A DNA stretch of 64,000 nucleotides from Novosphingobium sp. SG751A (GCF_013149295.1 NZ_JABGCB010000007.1:221914-285913), one strand, 5' to 3'. Shown: positions 8,053-16,094, numbered from the stretch's first letter. The notes: a model not told the origin generated them from the sequence alone. Numbers and translations: made by a program.

Positions 8053-8837
8053 AGCCCGACTGCACCCGCTGCGACAACACCGGCCTCAAAGACTATGCTG
8101 GCTTCGGCATGGACCCTTGCGAATGCCGCCTGCCCGCGCATGCGCTCCCCGCGCCGGTCATCATCGGCCCGGCCACGCTCTATCTGGGCGATGCCTATAC
8201 CATCCGGCCCGCGCTGGGCTGGATGGACGCCGATGTGATGGACCCGCCCTATGATTTCGATTGCTCCGGCGGCGGGAAATTCAGGGCAGAGCGGCAAGCA
8301 TGGAACCAGATCCGCGAAGAAGGCCTTGATCAGGGCTTCGACCGCTCGATCATCAACCCGCTGCTCACCGGCGCGATGGTGGTCTTCTGTCACAACGATC
8401 AGTTGCCCGAGCTGCTCCGCGATCTGACCGGCCTCTTCCATCGCTTCTGCCTGCAAACATGGATCAAGCCCAACCCGGCCCCGATGCGCAACAAGCACTA
8501 TCTGGCCGACACCGAACTGTTCATCCATGCGTGGAGCCGCGGATTCCACCCGGTGGGCGATCATCACGATATGCATCGCTGGCACACCGCCAACACCATG
8601 CCCAGCAAGATCTGGGGCCACCCCACGGTCAAGCCGATATCGCTGATGGAGAAGATCCTGCGCAACATTTCCGGCCGCACCGTCTGCGATCCCTTCATGG
8701 GCACAGGAACCACCGGCATCGCGGCCCTGCGCACCGGAAAAAGCTTCATCGGCATTGAACGCAACCCGGCCCACTTCGAAACCGCCGTCCGCCGGATCAC
8801 AGAAGAATGGGCGCGAATTCAACAGGAGGCGCCATGA
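8049..8837 (+). CDS. Beta-class DNA N6-adenine or N4-cytosine methyltransferase
   Basis: A 262-residue protein. The catalytic DPPY motif (residues 65-68) precedes the SAM-binding motif DPFMGTGTTG (214-223), the order of beta-class amino-methyltransferases such as CcrM. DPPY favours adenine as target. An N-terminal cysteine set (C5, C8, C24, C26) looks like a small zinc knuckle, an addition to the standard fold. No restriction endonuclease lies nearby, so it is an orphan enzyme, probably protecting or regulating phage DNA. Coupled by ATGA on both sides. Confidence 0.85.
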   Translation: MKPDCTRCDNTGLKDYAGFGMDPCECRLPAHALPAPVIIGPATLYLGDAYTIRPALGWMDADVMDPPYDFDCSGGGKFRAERQAWNQIREEGLDQGFDRSIINPLLTGAMVVFCHNDQLPELLRDLTGLFHRFCLQTWIKPNPAPMRNKHYLADTELFIHAWSRGFHPVGDHHDMHRWHTANTMPSKIWGHPTVKPISLMEKILRNISGRTVCDPFMGTGTTGIAALRTGKSFIGIERNPAHFETAVRRITEEWARIQQEAP

Positions 8838-9052
8838 CCCGACGCGCGATGATTCGCGAGGCTGACCTGCGCCGATTGGTAAAGGTGGTGATGCAGGAAG
8901 CCCCCGGCGCACGAATGACCGTCGATCTGGTTCAAAATCGGCTGCATTTTGTTCTTTCCGACAAGCCCACCGATGCGCCAAATGAGGATAAATCGAATCC
9001 TCTGGACTGGCTGTTGAATGGAAATAACCCGCAAACCGGGGCGCCCCAGTAA
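8834..9052 (+). CDS. Hypothetical small phage protein upstream of integrase
   Basis: A 72-residue protein with the start MIREADLRRLVKVVMQEAP and a predicted helix-strand-strand layout. Small proteins of this general type often precede integrase genes in alphaproteobacterial phages. It could be an excisionase-like directionality factor, but no winged-helix motif is visible. Its start forms an ATGA overlap with the methyltransferase and its end overlaps the integrase by 35 bases. Confidence 0.5.
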   Translation: MTRRAMIREADLRRLVKVVMQEAPGARMTVDLVQNRLHFVLSDKPTDAPNEDKSNPLDWLLNGNNPQTGAPQ

Positions 9053-10139
9053 GGAGCGCCTGCCGGAAAACGTCTCCTCCTACCTCGATAGGCATGGCAA
9101 ACGCCGCTACCGCTATCGGGTGAATGGCCAAAAGACCCATAATTTCAAAGAAACCTACGGCACTGCCGCGTTTGATGAGGAACTCTCCTCTCTGCGCAGC
9201 GGTGCCGCGCCTGTTTCAGGCGAACGCTATGAACGCGGCACCGTGGGCTGGGTGGCGGCGCGCTACCGCGCCAGCCTCACTTTCACCGGCGGCAAATCAG
9301 AACAGACCCAGCGCACCGCGTGGCTGATCCTTGAAAAATTCGTCGCGGAATTCGCGAAGTATCAGATAATCCATTTTCAATTCGATCACATCGAATCGAT
9401 CCTGAAACGGGCCGCGACAAAGCGCCCCAATGCCAAAGGCCGGATGATCGGTGGCCCCAGCGCGGCTAATAACCTCCGCAAGGAACTTCTCCCCTTCTTC
9501 GCCTATGCCATAAAGGCGCTTCGCCTCGAACGGGTGAACCCCGTTGAACAGGCCGATACGGTCAAGGTTCCCAAGGGAGGCTTCCATAGCTGGAGCGAGG
9601 AAGAGATCGCCCAATACCGCGCGCACCACGCCCTGGGCACATCCGCGCGCCTCGCGCTGGAAATCTTCCTCTGGACCGCGCAGCGGCGCGGCGATGCGTC
9701 AACATTCGGGCCGCATCACCTTCGCGATGGCATGATCGAGGTCACGCCCGCCAAAACCGCGAACAAGACCGGCAAAACCATCTGGCTTCCCGTTGCCCCC
9801 CAATTGCTCGAGGCTATCGAAGCCATGCCCGTAGCAGCCGGTAAGACATTCCTCGCCACCGCCTTTGGCAATCCGTTCACGCGCGCCGGGCTTGGCAACA
9901 AAATGCGCGATTGGTGCAACGAGGCTTCGCTGCCCCACTGTGCCGCCCACGGCCTGCGCAAAGCCGCCGCGCGCCGCGCCGCCGAGCTGGGCGCCACCAA
10001 TCAGGAATTAAAAGCGTTTGGGGGCTGGACGACCGACAAACAGGTGTCCGTTTACACAGAGGCGGCCAATCAAAAGAAGATGGCCAAATCGGCCATGGCG
10101 CCGATGATCCAGTTCGATCTGGACAACCAAAAAACTTGA
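9018..10139 (+). CDS. int: Tyrosine recombinase, phage integrase
   Basis: The 373-residue protein has a basic N-terminal DNA-binding segment (LDRHGKRRYRYRVNG) and a core-binding domain up to about residue 190. The catalytic domain carries Arg in TAQRRGD (R223 or R224), HGLRK (H311, R314), GGWTT (W337) and the nucleophile Y346 in VSVYTEAA. The second catalytic His of the family is a Gly here (G335), a substitution tolerated in some members. It is the last gene of the phage operon and abuts a tRNA-Trp gene, its presumed target. It overlaps the preceding gene by 35 bases, so expression is probably coupled to the early operon. Confidence 0.93.
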   Translation: MEITRKPGRPSKERLPENVSSYLDRHGKRRYRYRVNGQKTHNFKETYGTAAFDEELSSLRSGAAPVSGERYERGTVGWVAARYRASLTFTGGKSEQTQRTAWLILEKFVAEFAKYQIIHFQFDHIESILKRAATKRPNAKGRMIGGPSAANNLRKELLPFFAYAIKALRLERVNPVEQADTVKVPKGGFHSWSEEEIAQYRAHHALGTSARLALEIFLWTAQRRGDASTFGPHHLRDGMIEVTPAKTANKTGKTIWLPVAPQLLEAIEAMPVAAGKTFLATAFGNPFTRAGLGNKMRDWCNEASLPHCAAHGLRKAAARRAAELGATNQELKAFGGWTTDKQVSVYTEAANQKKMAKSAMAPMIQFDLDNQKT

Positions 10140-10174
10140 ATTTGGCTAACCTTGCCTCAAAGGTTAGCCAAATT
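10139..10174. terminator. 15-bp perfect hairpin after the integrase
   Basis: A perfect 15-bp inverted repeat (arms 10139-10153 and 10160-10174, loop of six bases) begins at the integrase stop codon. There is no long T run, but A/T-rich ends flank both arms. It probably ends integrase transcription from one side and tRNA-Trp transcription from the other, as the two genes converge. It could alternatively serve as a recombinase arm or core structure. Confidence 0.65.
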
Positions 10175-10216
10175 ATGCCGCCAAATAGCTGTAAAAGCTA
10201 CCATAATTGGCGACCC

Positions 10217-10292
10217 TGGCAGGAGCGGAGGGACTCGAACCCACGGCCCTCGGTTTTGGAGACCGATGCTCTACCAACTGAGCTACACTCCT
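10217..10292 (-). tRNA. tRNA-Trp (anticodon CCA), CCA end encoded
   Basis: The minus strand folds as a full cloverleaf: seven-pair acceptor stem starting AGGAGUG, D arm with AGUUGGUAGAGC, anticodon loop CUCCAAA with anticodon CCA, T arm GGUUCGAGUCC, discriminator G and a genomically encoded CCA at 10219-10217. The gene is intact, so insertion of the element has rebuilt its 3' end. In many proteobacteria trpT is followed by secE and nusG; here phage DNA follows instead. Confidence 0.96.
10220..10260 (-). other. Putative attachment core in the 3' half of tRNA-Trp
   Basis: The integrase gene ends next to the tRNA 3' end, and elements of this type recombine in the T arm to acceptor segment. The duplicated core should recur at the far left end of the element, outside the window. 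Exact limits cannot be set without it. No second copy of this tRNA segment was seen within the window. Confidence 0.4.
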
Positions 10293-10440
10293 GCGGGAGA
10301 CGCGCCTCTAGGGTAGGCTTGCGGCTTTGGCAAGTGGGCAATATGCGATGAGCGCGTATTTTTTCGTGGAAGCTCAAAGGCGGGGTTTGCGCTGTTTCTC
10401 CCTCTTCACGCCCGGATGAACAGAATGCTAGACAGGCCCG

Positions 10441-11235
10441 GTGACGATGGAAAACCCAGATCTGATTGATCCTGCCCTCTTGCTGCTGGCCTATCGCGGC
10501 GGCGTGTTTCCGATGGCCGATTCGCGCGACGATCCCGAAATCTTTTGGGTCGAGCCCAAGCGGCGGGGCATCCTGCCGCTTGATGGCTTTCGCGTTTCAC
10601 ATTCACTGGCGCGCAGTTTGCGCCGCGAGAAATTCACCGTCACCTGCAATGCGGCCTTCGACCTTGTGCTGGACGCCTGCGCTGCGCCGCGCCGCGCCGA
10701 GGGCGACGACGGCGGCGAAACATGGATCAGCGCGCGAATCGCGGCCTCCTATCGCGAATTGCACCGGCTGGGCCATGCCCATTCGATCGAATGCTGGATT
10801 GACGGCGCGCTGGTGGGCGGGCTCTATGGCGTTGGTTTCGAACGGGTCTTTTGCGGGGAAAGCATGTTCAGCCGCGTGCCCGATGCCTCAAAGGTTGCGC
10901 TGGCTTGGCTGGTGGCGGCGCTGCGCATCGGGGGCGCCGAATTGCTCGATTGCCAGTTCATCACCAGCCATCTGGCCTCGCTGGGCGCGGTGGAGATCCC
11001 GCAAAAGCGCTATCTGGCGATGCTGCGTGAAGCGATGCGGCCGAAAGAACCGGGCCTGCCGGTTCAGTCCGGGTTTTCGGGGCTGGCAGGCGCGGGGGTC
11101 GGCGTGGCCTCAACGCTCGGGGTGGCGCTGGCACTGCCCGATGCCTTCGATACGCTCTTGGGCGCGGCGAAATCGGCCGGGTTCTCTTCCTCGCCGGGGA
11201 AGTTCATCGCGCAATCCTTGACCCAAACGTCATAG
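10441..11235 (+). CDS. aat: Leucyl/phenylalanyl-tRNA--protein transferase
   Basis: Transfers Leu or Phe from tRNA to N-terminal Lys or Arg of proteins, marking them for ClpAP through the N-end rule. The family signatures are present: YRGGVFPMA, WVEPKRRGILPLDGF, then GGLYGV and the FCGESMFSR stretch, and LLDCQF. The start is GTG 10441 or ATG 10447; GACAGG lies 4 and 10 bases upstream respectively. At 264 residues it is about 25-30 longer than usual. The extra C-terminal tail lies in the stretch that overlaps the 3' end of the convergent DUF2155 gene by 172 bases. Confidence 0.93.
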   Translation: MTMENPDLIDPALLLLAYRGGVFPMADSRDDPEIFWVEPKRRGILPLDGFRVSHSLARSLRREKFTVTCNAAFDLVLDACAAPRRAEGDDGGETWISARIAASYRELHRLGHAHSIECWIDGALVGGLYGVGFERVFCGESMFSRVPDASKVALAWLVAALRIGGAELLDCQFITSHLASLGAVEIPQKRYLAMLREAMRPKEPGLPVQSGFSGLAGAGVGVASTLGVALALPDAFDTLLGAAKSAGFSSSPGKFIAQSLTQTS

Positions 11236-11684
11236 ACCGGATGCTGAACCACGTTCAGCCCCGGCGAATTGCGGAACAGCCAACCCGAAAACACTTTCTG
11301 CCAGCGCAGGGGATCGGAGATCTGCGCGCGCTGCTCGACAAAGACCTGAACGAAGGCGCCGGTTTCCTGCGGGCGCTCCCAGGGCTGGGTCTTTTCGCAG
11401 CTCGACAGTTTGACCACGACATTGCCGATGCGCCGCGCCTCGCCCACTTTCAGGACGATATCCTGCTGCTCATTGTTGCGCTTGTTGAGCAGGCCCAGCG
11501 TGGCCACGCGATCCTTGACCGGGGTGCCGAACTGATTTTCAACCGCCTGAGCGGCGGCATTGCCCGCCACCGCCTTGGGCACGTCGGTGGCCTGCGTCTC
11601 GGGCTCGGACGAGCCGCCGCAGGCCGAAAGCGCGAAACATGCCAGCAAAATACCGGCGCCAGCCACCATCAGAGTCCGGCGCAT
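11064..11684 (-). CDS. DUF2155 lipoprotein
   Basis: A 206-residue protein with a lipoprotein signal peptide and lipobox LSAC (C22). The central domain (KVGEARRIGNVVVKLSSCEK, then WLFRNSPGLNVVQHPVYDVWV and CAM) is the DUF2155 signature found widely in Alphaproteobacteria. The Pro-, Ala- and Thr-rich C-terminal 40 residues look disordered and overlap aat on the other strand. It lies 8 bases downstream of the NDUFA12 gene, a conserved alphaproteobacterial pairing. Function is not known. Confidence 0.88.
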   Translation of the reverse strand: MRRTLMVAGAGILLACFALSACGGSSEPETQATDVPKAVAGNAAAQAVENQFGTPVKDRVATLGLLNKRNNEQQDIVLKVGEARRIGNVVVKLSSCEKTQPWERPQETGAFVQVFVEQRAQISDPLRWQKVFSGWLFRNSPGLNVVQHPVYDVWVKDCAMNFPGEEENPADFAAPKSVSKASGSASATPSVEATPTPAPASPENPD

Positions 11685-11692
11685 GGTATCAA

Positions 11693-12091
11693 TCAGCCTT
11701 CAGGCGTCCAGGCTTCGTAGCCGGCCGCCTTGGCCTTGCCCGCGCCGCGCAGTTCGGGATGGGGCTGGTGGGCCTTGGCGGTGCCGGTAGCGTTGGGCGT
11801 ATATTCGGTTTCCCAGATGCGGGGGGGCGGCAGATGGCTCTGCGGCACGGCGTCATAGGAATGGTGCAGCCAGCCATGCCATTCGGCCGGAACGCGGCTC
11901 GAATCATTGGCGCCATTATAGATCACCCAACGGCGCTCCATGCCCGCAAAGGGGCTGTTGGTGCCGGCCGGAACGACCTTCTTCGAGCGGTAATACTTGT
12001 TACCCTGAAAATCGGTGCCAACCTGTTCGCCGCCAAACTTGGTGTTGAGCCAGGTGCCGAAAGTGGAGCCGTTCCACCAGGTGAAGAGCAT
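11693..12091 (-). CDS. NADH:ubiquinone oxidoreductase accessory subunit NDUFA12 family
   Basis: A 132-residue protein matching the mitochondrial B17.2/NDUFA12 family: FTWWNGSTFGTWLNTK, VGTDFQGNKYYR, then ERRWVIYNG and PAEWHGWLHH. In Alphaproteobacteria this is one of the supernumerary complex I subunits shared with mitochondria, sitting at the matrix-arm junction. No cofactor site is expected. It is cotranscribed with DUF2155. The upstream region to recX contains a short tandem repeat. Confidence 0.93.
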   Translation of the reverse strand: MLFTWWNGSTFGTWLNTKFGGEQVGTDFQGNKYYRSKKVVPAGTNSPFAGMERRWVIYNGANDSSRVPAEWHGWLHHSYDAVPQSHLPPPRIWETEYTPNATGTAKAHQPHPELRGAGKAKAAGYEAWTPEG

Positions 12092-12181
12092 TGCGCAAGT
12101 TTCCCTAAATTCAGGTCTGCCCGCGAACAGAATCCGCTAAGGCCAGTGACGTTTAGCGCCTAGCCCAAGGCGGGGGGGCAA

Positions 12182-12226
12182 GGCAAGGGCAAAGGGGGCA
12201 AGGGCAAAGGGGGCAAGGGCAAAGGG
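12182..12226. repeat. Three perfect tandem copies of a 15-bp unit
   Basis: The unit GGCAAGGGCAAAGGG occurs three times without mismatch at 12182-12196, 12197-12211 and 12212-12226. It lies in the 151-base gap between the recX stop and the NDUFA12 start, both on the minus strand. The 15-base period keeps reading frame, but no gene is expected here. It may vary in copy number between strains. Confidence 0.9.
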
Positions 12227-12242
12227 CAGCATCCAAGGAACC

Positions 12243-12827
12243 CTATTCCTCGCGCGCTTCCTCGACCCAGTCCTGCGCGGCCTGTGGGTCGGCGGCCTCC
12301 AGAACGGCCCGCGCTGCGCCCATGGCGTGGCCTGCGCGCAGCATGGCGGCAACTTCCTTTTCGCGGCGGGCGCGGCGCTCCATCGGATCATCGGGCATCG
12401 CGCGCCGCGCAAACGGCCCCAGCCCCCGCCGCCGCGCATAGGCCAGCGCCGCCTCACGCGCCTCCGCCTCACCCGGCATCACCTCGGCGCGAATATCCTC
12501 GTCAATCCCCGCCTGCCCCAGCGCCTGCGCGATCCGCCGCTGCCCCAATCCCCGCCGCAGCAGGCTGCCCGTCTTCATCCGGGCATAGCTTTCATCGTCA
12601 ATATAGCCCAGCTCGACATGGCGGCCGACAATCGCGGCTACTGTGGCCTCGGGCGACTCATCCCCGGCCCAGCCGCGCTCGCGAAGTTTGCGCAGTAAGT
12701 AATCCTCCAGACGCCCCGCGCTGGTGGCGAAACGCGCGACATAGGCCAGCGCCATTTCCTCGATCCGGGCCGAATCGAGGGGCTTTGGGGCCATTTTGCG
12801 GCGATTGGGGCGCTCTGTATCATCCAT
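12243..12827 (-). CDS. recX: Regulatory protein RecX
   Basis: A 194-residue protein from the internal ATG at 12827; the longer ORF from 12926 adds a stretch unlike the family. It is helical with RecX repeats: LEDYLLRKLRERGW, then GRHVELGYIDDESYARMK and RRGLGQRRIAQALGQAGI. RecX binds RecA filaments and limits their activity. The C-terminal 50 residues are Ala- and Arg-rich. recA itself is not in the window. Confidence 0.85.
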   Translation of the reverse strand: MDDTERPNRRKMAPKPLDSARIEEMALAYVARFATSAGRLEDYLLRKLRERGWAGDESPEATVAAIVGRHVELGYIDDESYARMKTGSLLRRGLGQRRIAQALGQAGIDEDIRAEVMPGEAEAREAALAYARRRGLGPFARRAMPDDPMERRARREKEVAAMLRAGHAMGAARAVLEAADPQAAQDWVEEAREE

Positions 12828-12939
12828 TGGCCATATTCGTGCCACAGTCGCGCGCCAAAGGGGACCCCCCGCGTCACCCGACTTGCGGGCCAGTTTCTGA
12901 TGCCCTGTTGCCGGGGCATGACCCAAGACGGATTAGACC

Positions 12940-14712
12940 ATGACCGACGCCGCCGTGATCGAAGCGCCCACCGCCCTGATCCCCACGCCCAATATCTGCG
13001 CCCTGCCGCGCCGTTTCGGCGATTTCGCCACCTTTGGCGAGGCGCTGGATTATGCGGCGACCGGCACCCGCGGGCTGAATTTTCACGATCCGCGCGGCAA
13101 TCTGATCCGGCCCTATCCTTTCCGCGAACTGCGTCAGGATGCGATCGCCATGGCGCATCGCCTGATCGCGCGCGGCGTGAAGAAAGGCGACCGCATCGCT
13201 ATGGTGGCCGAAACGGGCGCCGATTTTGCCGCGCTGTTCTGCGGCGTGATCTATGCCGGCGCATGGCCGGTGCCGCTGCCCTTGCCCACCAGCTTTGGCG
13301 GCAAGGACAATTATATCGACCAGCTCGCCGTCCAATTGGCCAGCAGCGATCCCTCGTGGTTTTTCTATCCGCCCGAAATCGGCCATCTGGGCCTTGCCGC
13401 CGCGCAGGCGCATAATGCCAAGGGCGGGGCGTGCGAAGGGCTGAGCTGGGACATTCTGACCGCCGATCCGGTGGTGCCGGGCGAACTGCCGCAGGCCTCG
13501 GGCGATGACATCTGTTATCTGCAATATTCCTCGGGTTCGACGCGCTTCCCGCATGGCGTGGCCGTGACTCACGCCTCGCTGCTCAACAATCTGCGCGGCC
13601 ACGGTCTGGCCATGCAATTGCAGGGCGATGATCGCTGCGTTTCGTGGCTGCCGTGGTATCATGACATGGGGCTGGTCGGCTGCTTCCTCTCGGTCATCGC
13701 CAATCAGGTTTCAACCGATTACCTCAAAACCGAGGATTTCGCCCGCCGCCCGCTGGCATGGCTGGACATGATCACCCGCAATCCGGGCCATTCGATCTCC
13801 TATTCGCCCACCTTCGGCTATGACATCTGCGCCCGCCGCATTTCCAGCCAGAGCCATGTGGACGAGCGCTTCGACCTGTCGCGCTGGCGCCTTGCGGGCA
13901 ATGGCGCGGACATGATCCGCCCCGATGTGATGCAGGGCTTCGTCAACGCCTTTGCGCCTGCCGGGTTCAAGGCCAGTGCCTTCCTGCCCTCCTATGGTCT
14001 TGCCGAAGCCACGCTCTCGGTCACGATCATGCCGCCGGGCGAAGGCATCCGCGTCGAACTGGTCGAGGAAGAGCGCCTGTCGGGCCAGCCGCGCGACCTG
14101 TCGCGCCCGGCCCGCTATCGCGCCATCGTCAATTGCGGCAAGCCGGTGCTGGACATGGAAATCGAGGTCCGCGACGGCTCGGGCAAGATTCTTGCCCATC
14201 ATCAGATCGGCAAAGTGTGGTGCAAGGGCCCCTCGGTCATGCACTCCTATTTCCGCGATCCCGAAGCCACGGCGGCCTGTCTGGTCGATGGCTGGCTGGA
14301 CACGGGCGACATGGGCTATCAGAACGCCGAGGGTTATCTGTTCATCGTCGGCCGCGCCAAGGACATGATTATCATCAACGGCAAGAACCACTGGCCCCAG
14401 GATATCGAATGGGCGGTGGAACAGCTCCCCGGTTTCCATCAGGGCGACATTGCCGCTTTCAGCCTTGAGACCGACACCGGCGAGGAAACCGCCGCCGTGC
14501 TGGTCCATTGCCGCGTGTCGGACCCGGCAGAGCGCCTGAAGCTGAAGAATGCCGTGGCCGAAAAGGTGCGCGCCATTCTGGGCCACCCGGCCATTGTCGA
14601 ACTGGTGCCCCCGCGCACCCTGCCGCGCACGTCCTCGGGCAAGCTGAGCCGCGCCAAGGCCAAGAAGCTCTATCTGTCGGGCGAAATCGCGCCGTTTGAA
14701 CTGGCCGCGTAA
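12940..14712 (+). CDS. Fatty-acyl-AMP ligase (FAAL-type AMP-binding enzyme)
   Basis: A 590-residue acyl-adenylate enzyme. The ATP-binding P-loop YSSGST begins at residue 196, PWYHDMGLVGC and PSYGLAEATLSV follow, and DGWLDTGDMGY and GRAKDMIIINGKN mark the hinge and C-terminal domain. The PWYHDMGL segment and the overall order are typical of FAALs, which load acyl-AMP onto acyl carrier proteins rather than CoA. In sphingomonads and Caulobacter such enzymes support sphingolipid synthesis; no serine palmitoyltransferase or carrier protein is nearby, so the partner is unknown. A strong hairpin ends the transcript. Confidence 0.85.
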   Translation: MTDAAVIEAPTALIPTPNICALPRRFGDFATFGEALDYAATGTRGLNFHDPRGNLIRPYPFRELRQDAIAMAHRLIARGVKKGDRIAMVAETGADFAALFCGVIYAGAWPVPLPLPTSFGGKDNYIDQLAVQLASSDPSWFFYPPEIGHLGLAAAQAHNAKGGACEGLSWDILTADPVVPGELPQASGDDICYLQYSSGSTRFPHGVAVTHASLLNNLRGHGLAMQLQGDDRCVSWLPWYHDMGLVGCFLSVIANQVSTDYLKTEDFARRPLAWLDMITRNPGHSISYSPTFGYDICARRISSQSHVDERFDLSRWRLAGNGADMIRPDVMQGFVNAFAPAGFKASAFLPSYGLAEATLSVTIMPPGEGIRVELVEEERLSGQPRDLSRPARYRAIVNCGKPVLDMEIEVRDGSGKILAHHQIGKVWCKGPSVMHSYFRDPEATAACLVDGWLDTGDMGYQNAEGYLFIVGRAKDMIIINGKNHWPQDIEWAVEQLPGFHQGDIAAFSLETDTGEETAAVLVHCRVSDPAERLKLKNAVAEKVRAILGHPAIVELVPPRTLPRTSSGKLSRAKAKKLYLSGEIAPFELAA

Positions 14713-14720
14713 TGCGGTTG

Positions 14721-14742
14721 GCGTGACACATCCGTGTCACGC
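14721..14742. repeat. 22-bp palindrome, copy 1 of a short intergenic repeat
   Basis: The arms GCGTGACAC and GTGTCACGC are perfect with four bases between them, starting 8 bases after the acyl-AMP ligase stop. A shorter copy lies at 46324-46340 after another + strand gene, and the following 30 bases are also similar (CGGC then CCCTC and CCCT or CTT, then TTTGC). Confidence 0.75.
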
Positions 14743-14769
14743 CTCGGCACCAGCCCTCTCCCTGTTTGC

Positions 14770-14797
14770 GGGGCGCAAGATTCAAGTCTTGCGCCCC
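14770..14797 (+). terminator. Rho-independent terminator after the acyl-AMP ligase
   Basis: Perfect 11-bp stem (14770-14780 with 14787-14797), six-base loop, followed by a T-rich run (GTTAGTCTTTCTT). It separates the acyl-AMP ligase from the following oxidoreductase gene. Confidence 0.85.
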
Positions 14798-14871
14798 GTT
14801 AGTCTTTCTTGGCCCCGCGATAGAACTGCTTGCACTGGAAATTGCTGCGGCGCGGCACAACATCACGTGCC

Positions 14872-15954
14872 ATGACAAACCCCCTCCTCACGCCCATCGC
14901 CCTTGGCGATATCGCCGCCCCCAACCGCATCCTGCTCGCCCCCCTCACGCGTGGACGGTCGAACCGCGAAGGCCTCGCCAACCCGCTGATGGCGCAATAT
15001 TACGCCCAGCGCGCCAGGGCGGGCCTGCTGATTTCCGAAGCCACAGCGATCAGCGCCGAAGGCCGCGGATGGCCCAATGCGCCGGGCATCTGGAACCGTG
15101 AACAGGCCGAAAGCTGGAAGCAGGTGACGCAGGCCGTGCATGATGCGGGCGGGCGGATCGTCCTGCAATTGTGGCACATGGGCCGCGTGTCGCACCCCGA
15201 ACTCCACGGTATCCAGCCCGTTTCAGCCAGCGCCACCACCGCGCCCGGCGAAGCGCATACCTATCAGGGCAAACAGCCCTATGTGAAGGCACGCGCCCTT
15301 GAAACCCACGAAATCCCCCGCCTGATCGCCGATTATGAAAATGCCGCGCGCCTTGCCAAAGAGGCCGGGTTCGATGGCGTGCAACTGCACGGCGCCAATG
15401 GCTATCTGATCGACCAGTTCCTGCGCGACGGCACCAACCACCGCACCGACGATTACGGCGGCCCAATCGAAAACCGCACCCGCCTGCTGAAAGAAGTCAC
15501 TGAGGCGCTGATCCGCGTCTGGGGCGCGGGGCGCGTTTCGGTCCGCCTCTCGCCCAATGACGGCATTCAGGGAGTAGAAGACAGCGACACCTATGCCCTG
15601 TTCGACCATGCGGCAAAGGTGCTGGACGACCTCAAAATCGGCTTCCTCGAAATCCGCGATCCCTTGCCCGGCGGCACGTTCGGTTCGGGCCTTGGGCCGC
15701 GCCGCGCCGCGCATCTCAAAACCATCTTCAAGGGCCCGGTGGTCGATAATGCCGATTATACGGCGCAATCGGGCGCGGCGGCTCTTGAAAAGGGTGAGGC
15801 GGACGCCATCTCTTATGGACGGCCCTTCATTACCAATCCCGATCTGGTCGACCGTATCGCCCATGGGCATCCCTGGACCGAAGGAGGCGATCCTTCGGCA
15901 TGGTACGGAAATACGGCAGAAGGCTATACCAGCTTTCCGCCCTATTCGGCCTGA
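14872..15954 (+). CDS. Old Yellow Enzyme family ene-reductase (NemA-like)
   Basis: A 360-residue FMN enzyme from ATG 14872. It starts with TPIALGDIAAPNRILLAPLTR and carries LQLWHMGRVSHP, the catalytic-site LHGANGYLIDQFL, then NHRTDDYGG and a C-terminal SYGRPFITNPDLV. These match alkene reductases and N-ethylmaleimide reductase, which reduce activated C=C bonds with NAD(P)H. The first 14 codons of the longer ORF are unlike the family. No partner gene is nearby; roles in detoxifying electrophiles are inference. Confidence 0.92.
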   Translation: MTNPLLTPIALGDIAAPNRILLAPLTRGRSNREGLANPLMAQYYAQRARAGLLISEATAISAEGRGWPNAPGIWNREQAESWKQVTQAVHDAGGRIVLQLWHMGRVSHPELHGIQPVSASATTAPGEAHTYQGKQPYVKARALETHEIPRLIADYENAARLAKEAGFDGVQLHGANGYLIDQFLRDGTNHRTDDYGGPIENRTRLLKEVTEALIRVWGAGRVSVRLSPNDGIQGVEDSDTYALFDHAAKVLDDLKIGFLEIRDPLPGGTFGSGLGPRRAAHLKTIFKGPVVDNADYTAQSGAAALEKGEADAISYGRPFITNPDLVDRIAHGHPWTEGGDPSAWYGNTAEGYTSFPPYSA

Positions 15955-16055
15955 TCGCTGGCCCCGGCTCCCCCCTCTCGGCCGGGCCAGTACGAGCGAT
16001 GCTGACCAGCAGGATCACACTCCGTCCCCTATGGTCAGCCTCTCGCCCAATGCCG

Positions 16056-16087
16056 CCCGGCCCGCCGAACCCCTACGGCGGGCCGGG
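16056..16087. terminator. GC-rich hairpin between convergent genes
   Basis: A perfect 12-bp stem, CCCGGCCCGCCG at 16056-16067 and its complement at 16076-16087, with an eight-base loop. It lies between the Old Yellow Enzyme gene and the convergent small lipoprotein gene. There is no T run, so it may act as a bidirectional or Rho-assisted stop. Confidence 0.6.
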
Positions 16088-16094
16088 TTCGCAA

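Larger units (their letters stand above)
1..10216. mobile_element. Integrated phage or phage satellite, integrase end
   Basis: Twenty genes on the + strand are packed into one unit. Most stops overlap the next start by 4 to 35 bases. Recognisable phage functions are a CII-like regulator, an Ogr/Delta zinc-finger activator, a primase-helicase with Toprim and P-loop motifs, two DNA methyltransferases and a tyrosine recombinase. The integrase lies directly against the 3' end of a tRNA-Trp gene, the classical layout for tRNA-targeting elements. The left end and the second attachment site are outside the window. No structural gene is seen, so a complete P2-like prophage with its late genes further left and a P4-like satellite are both possible. 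Confidence 0.85.
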
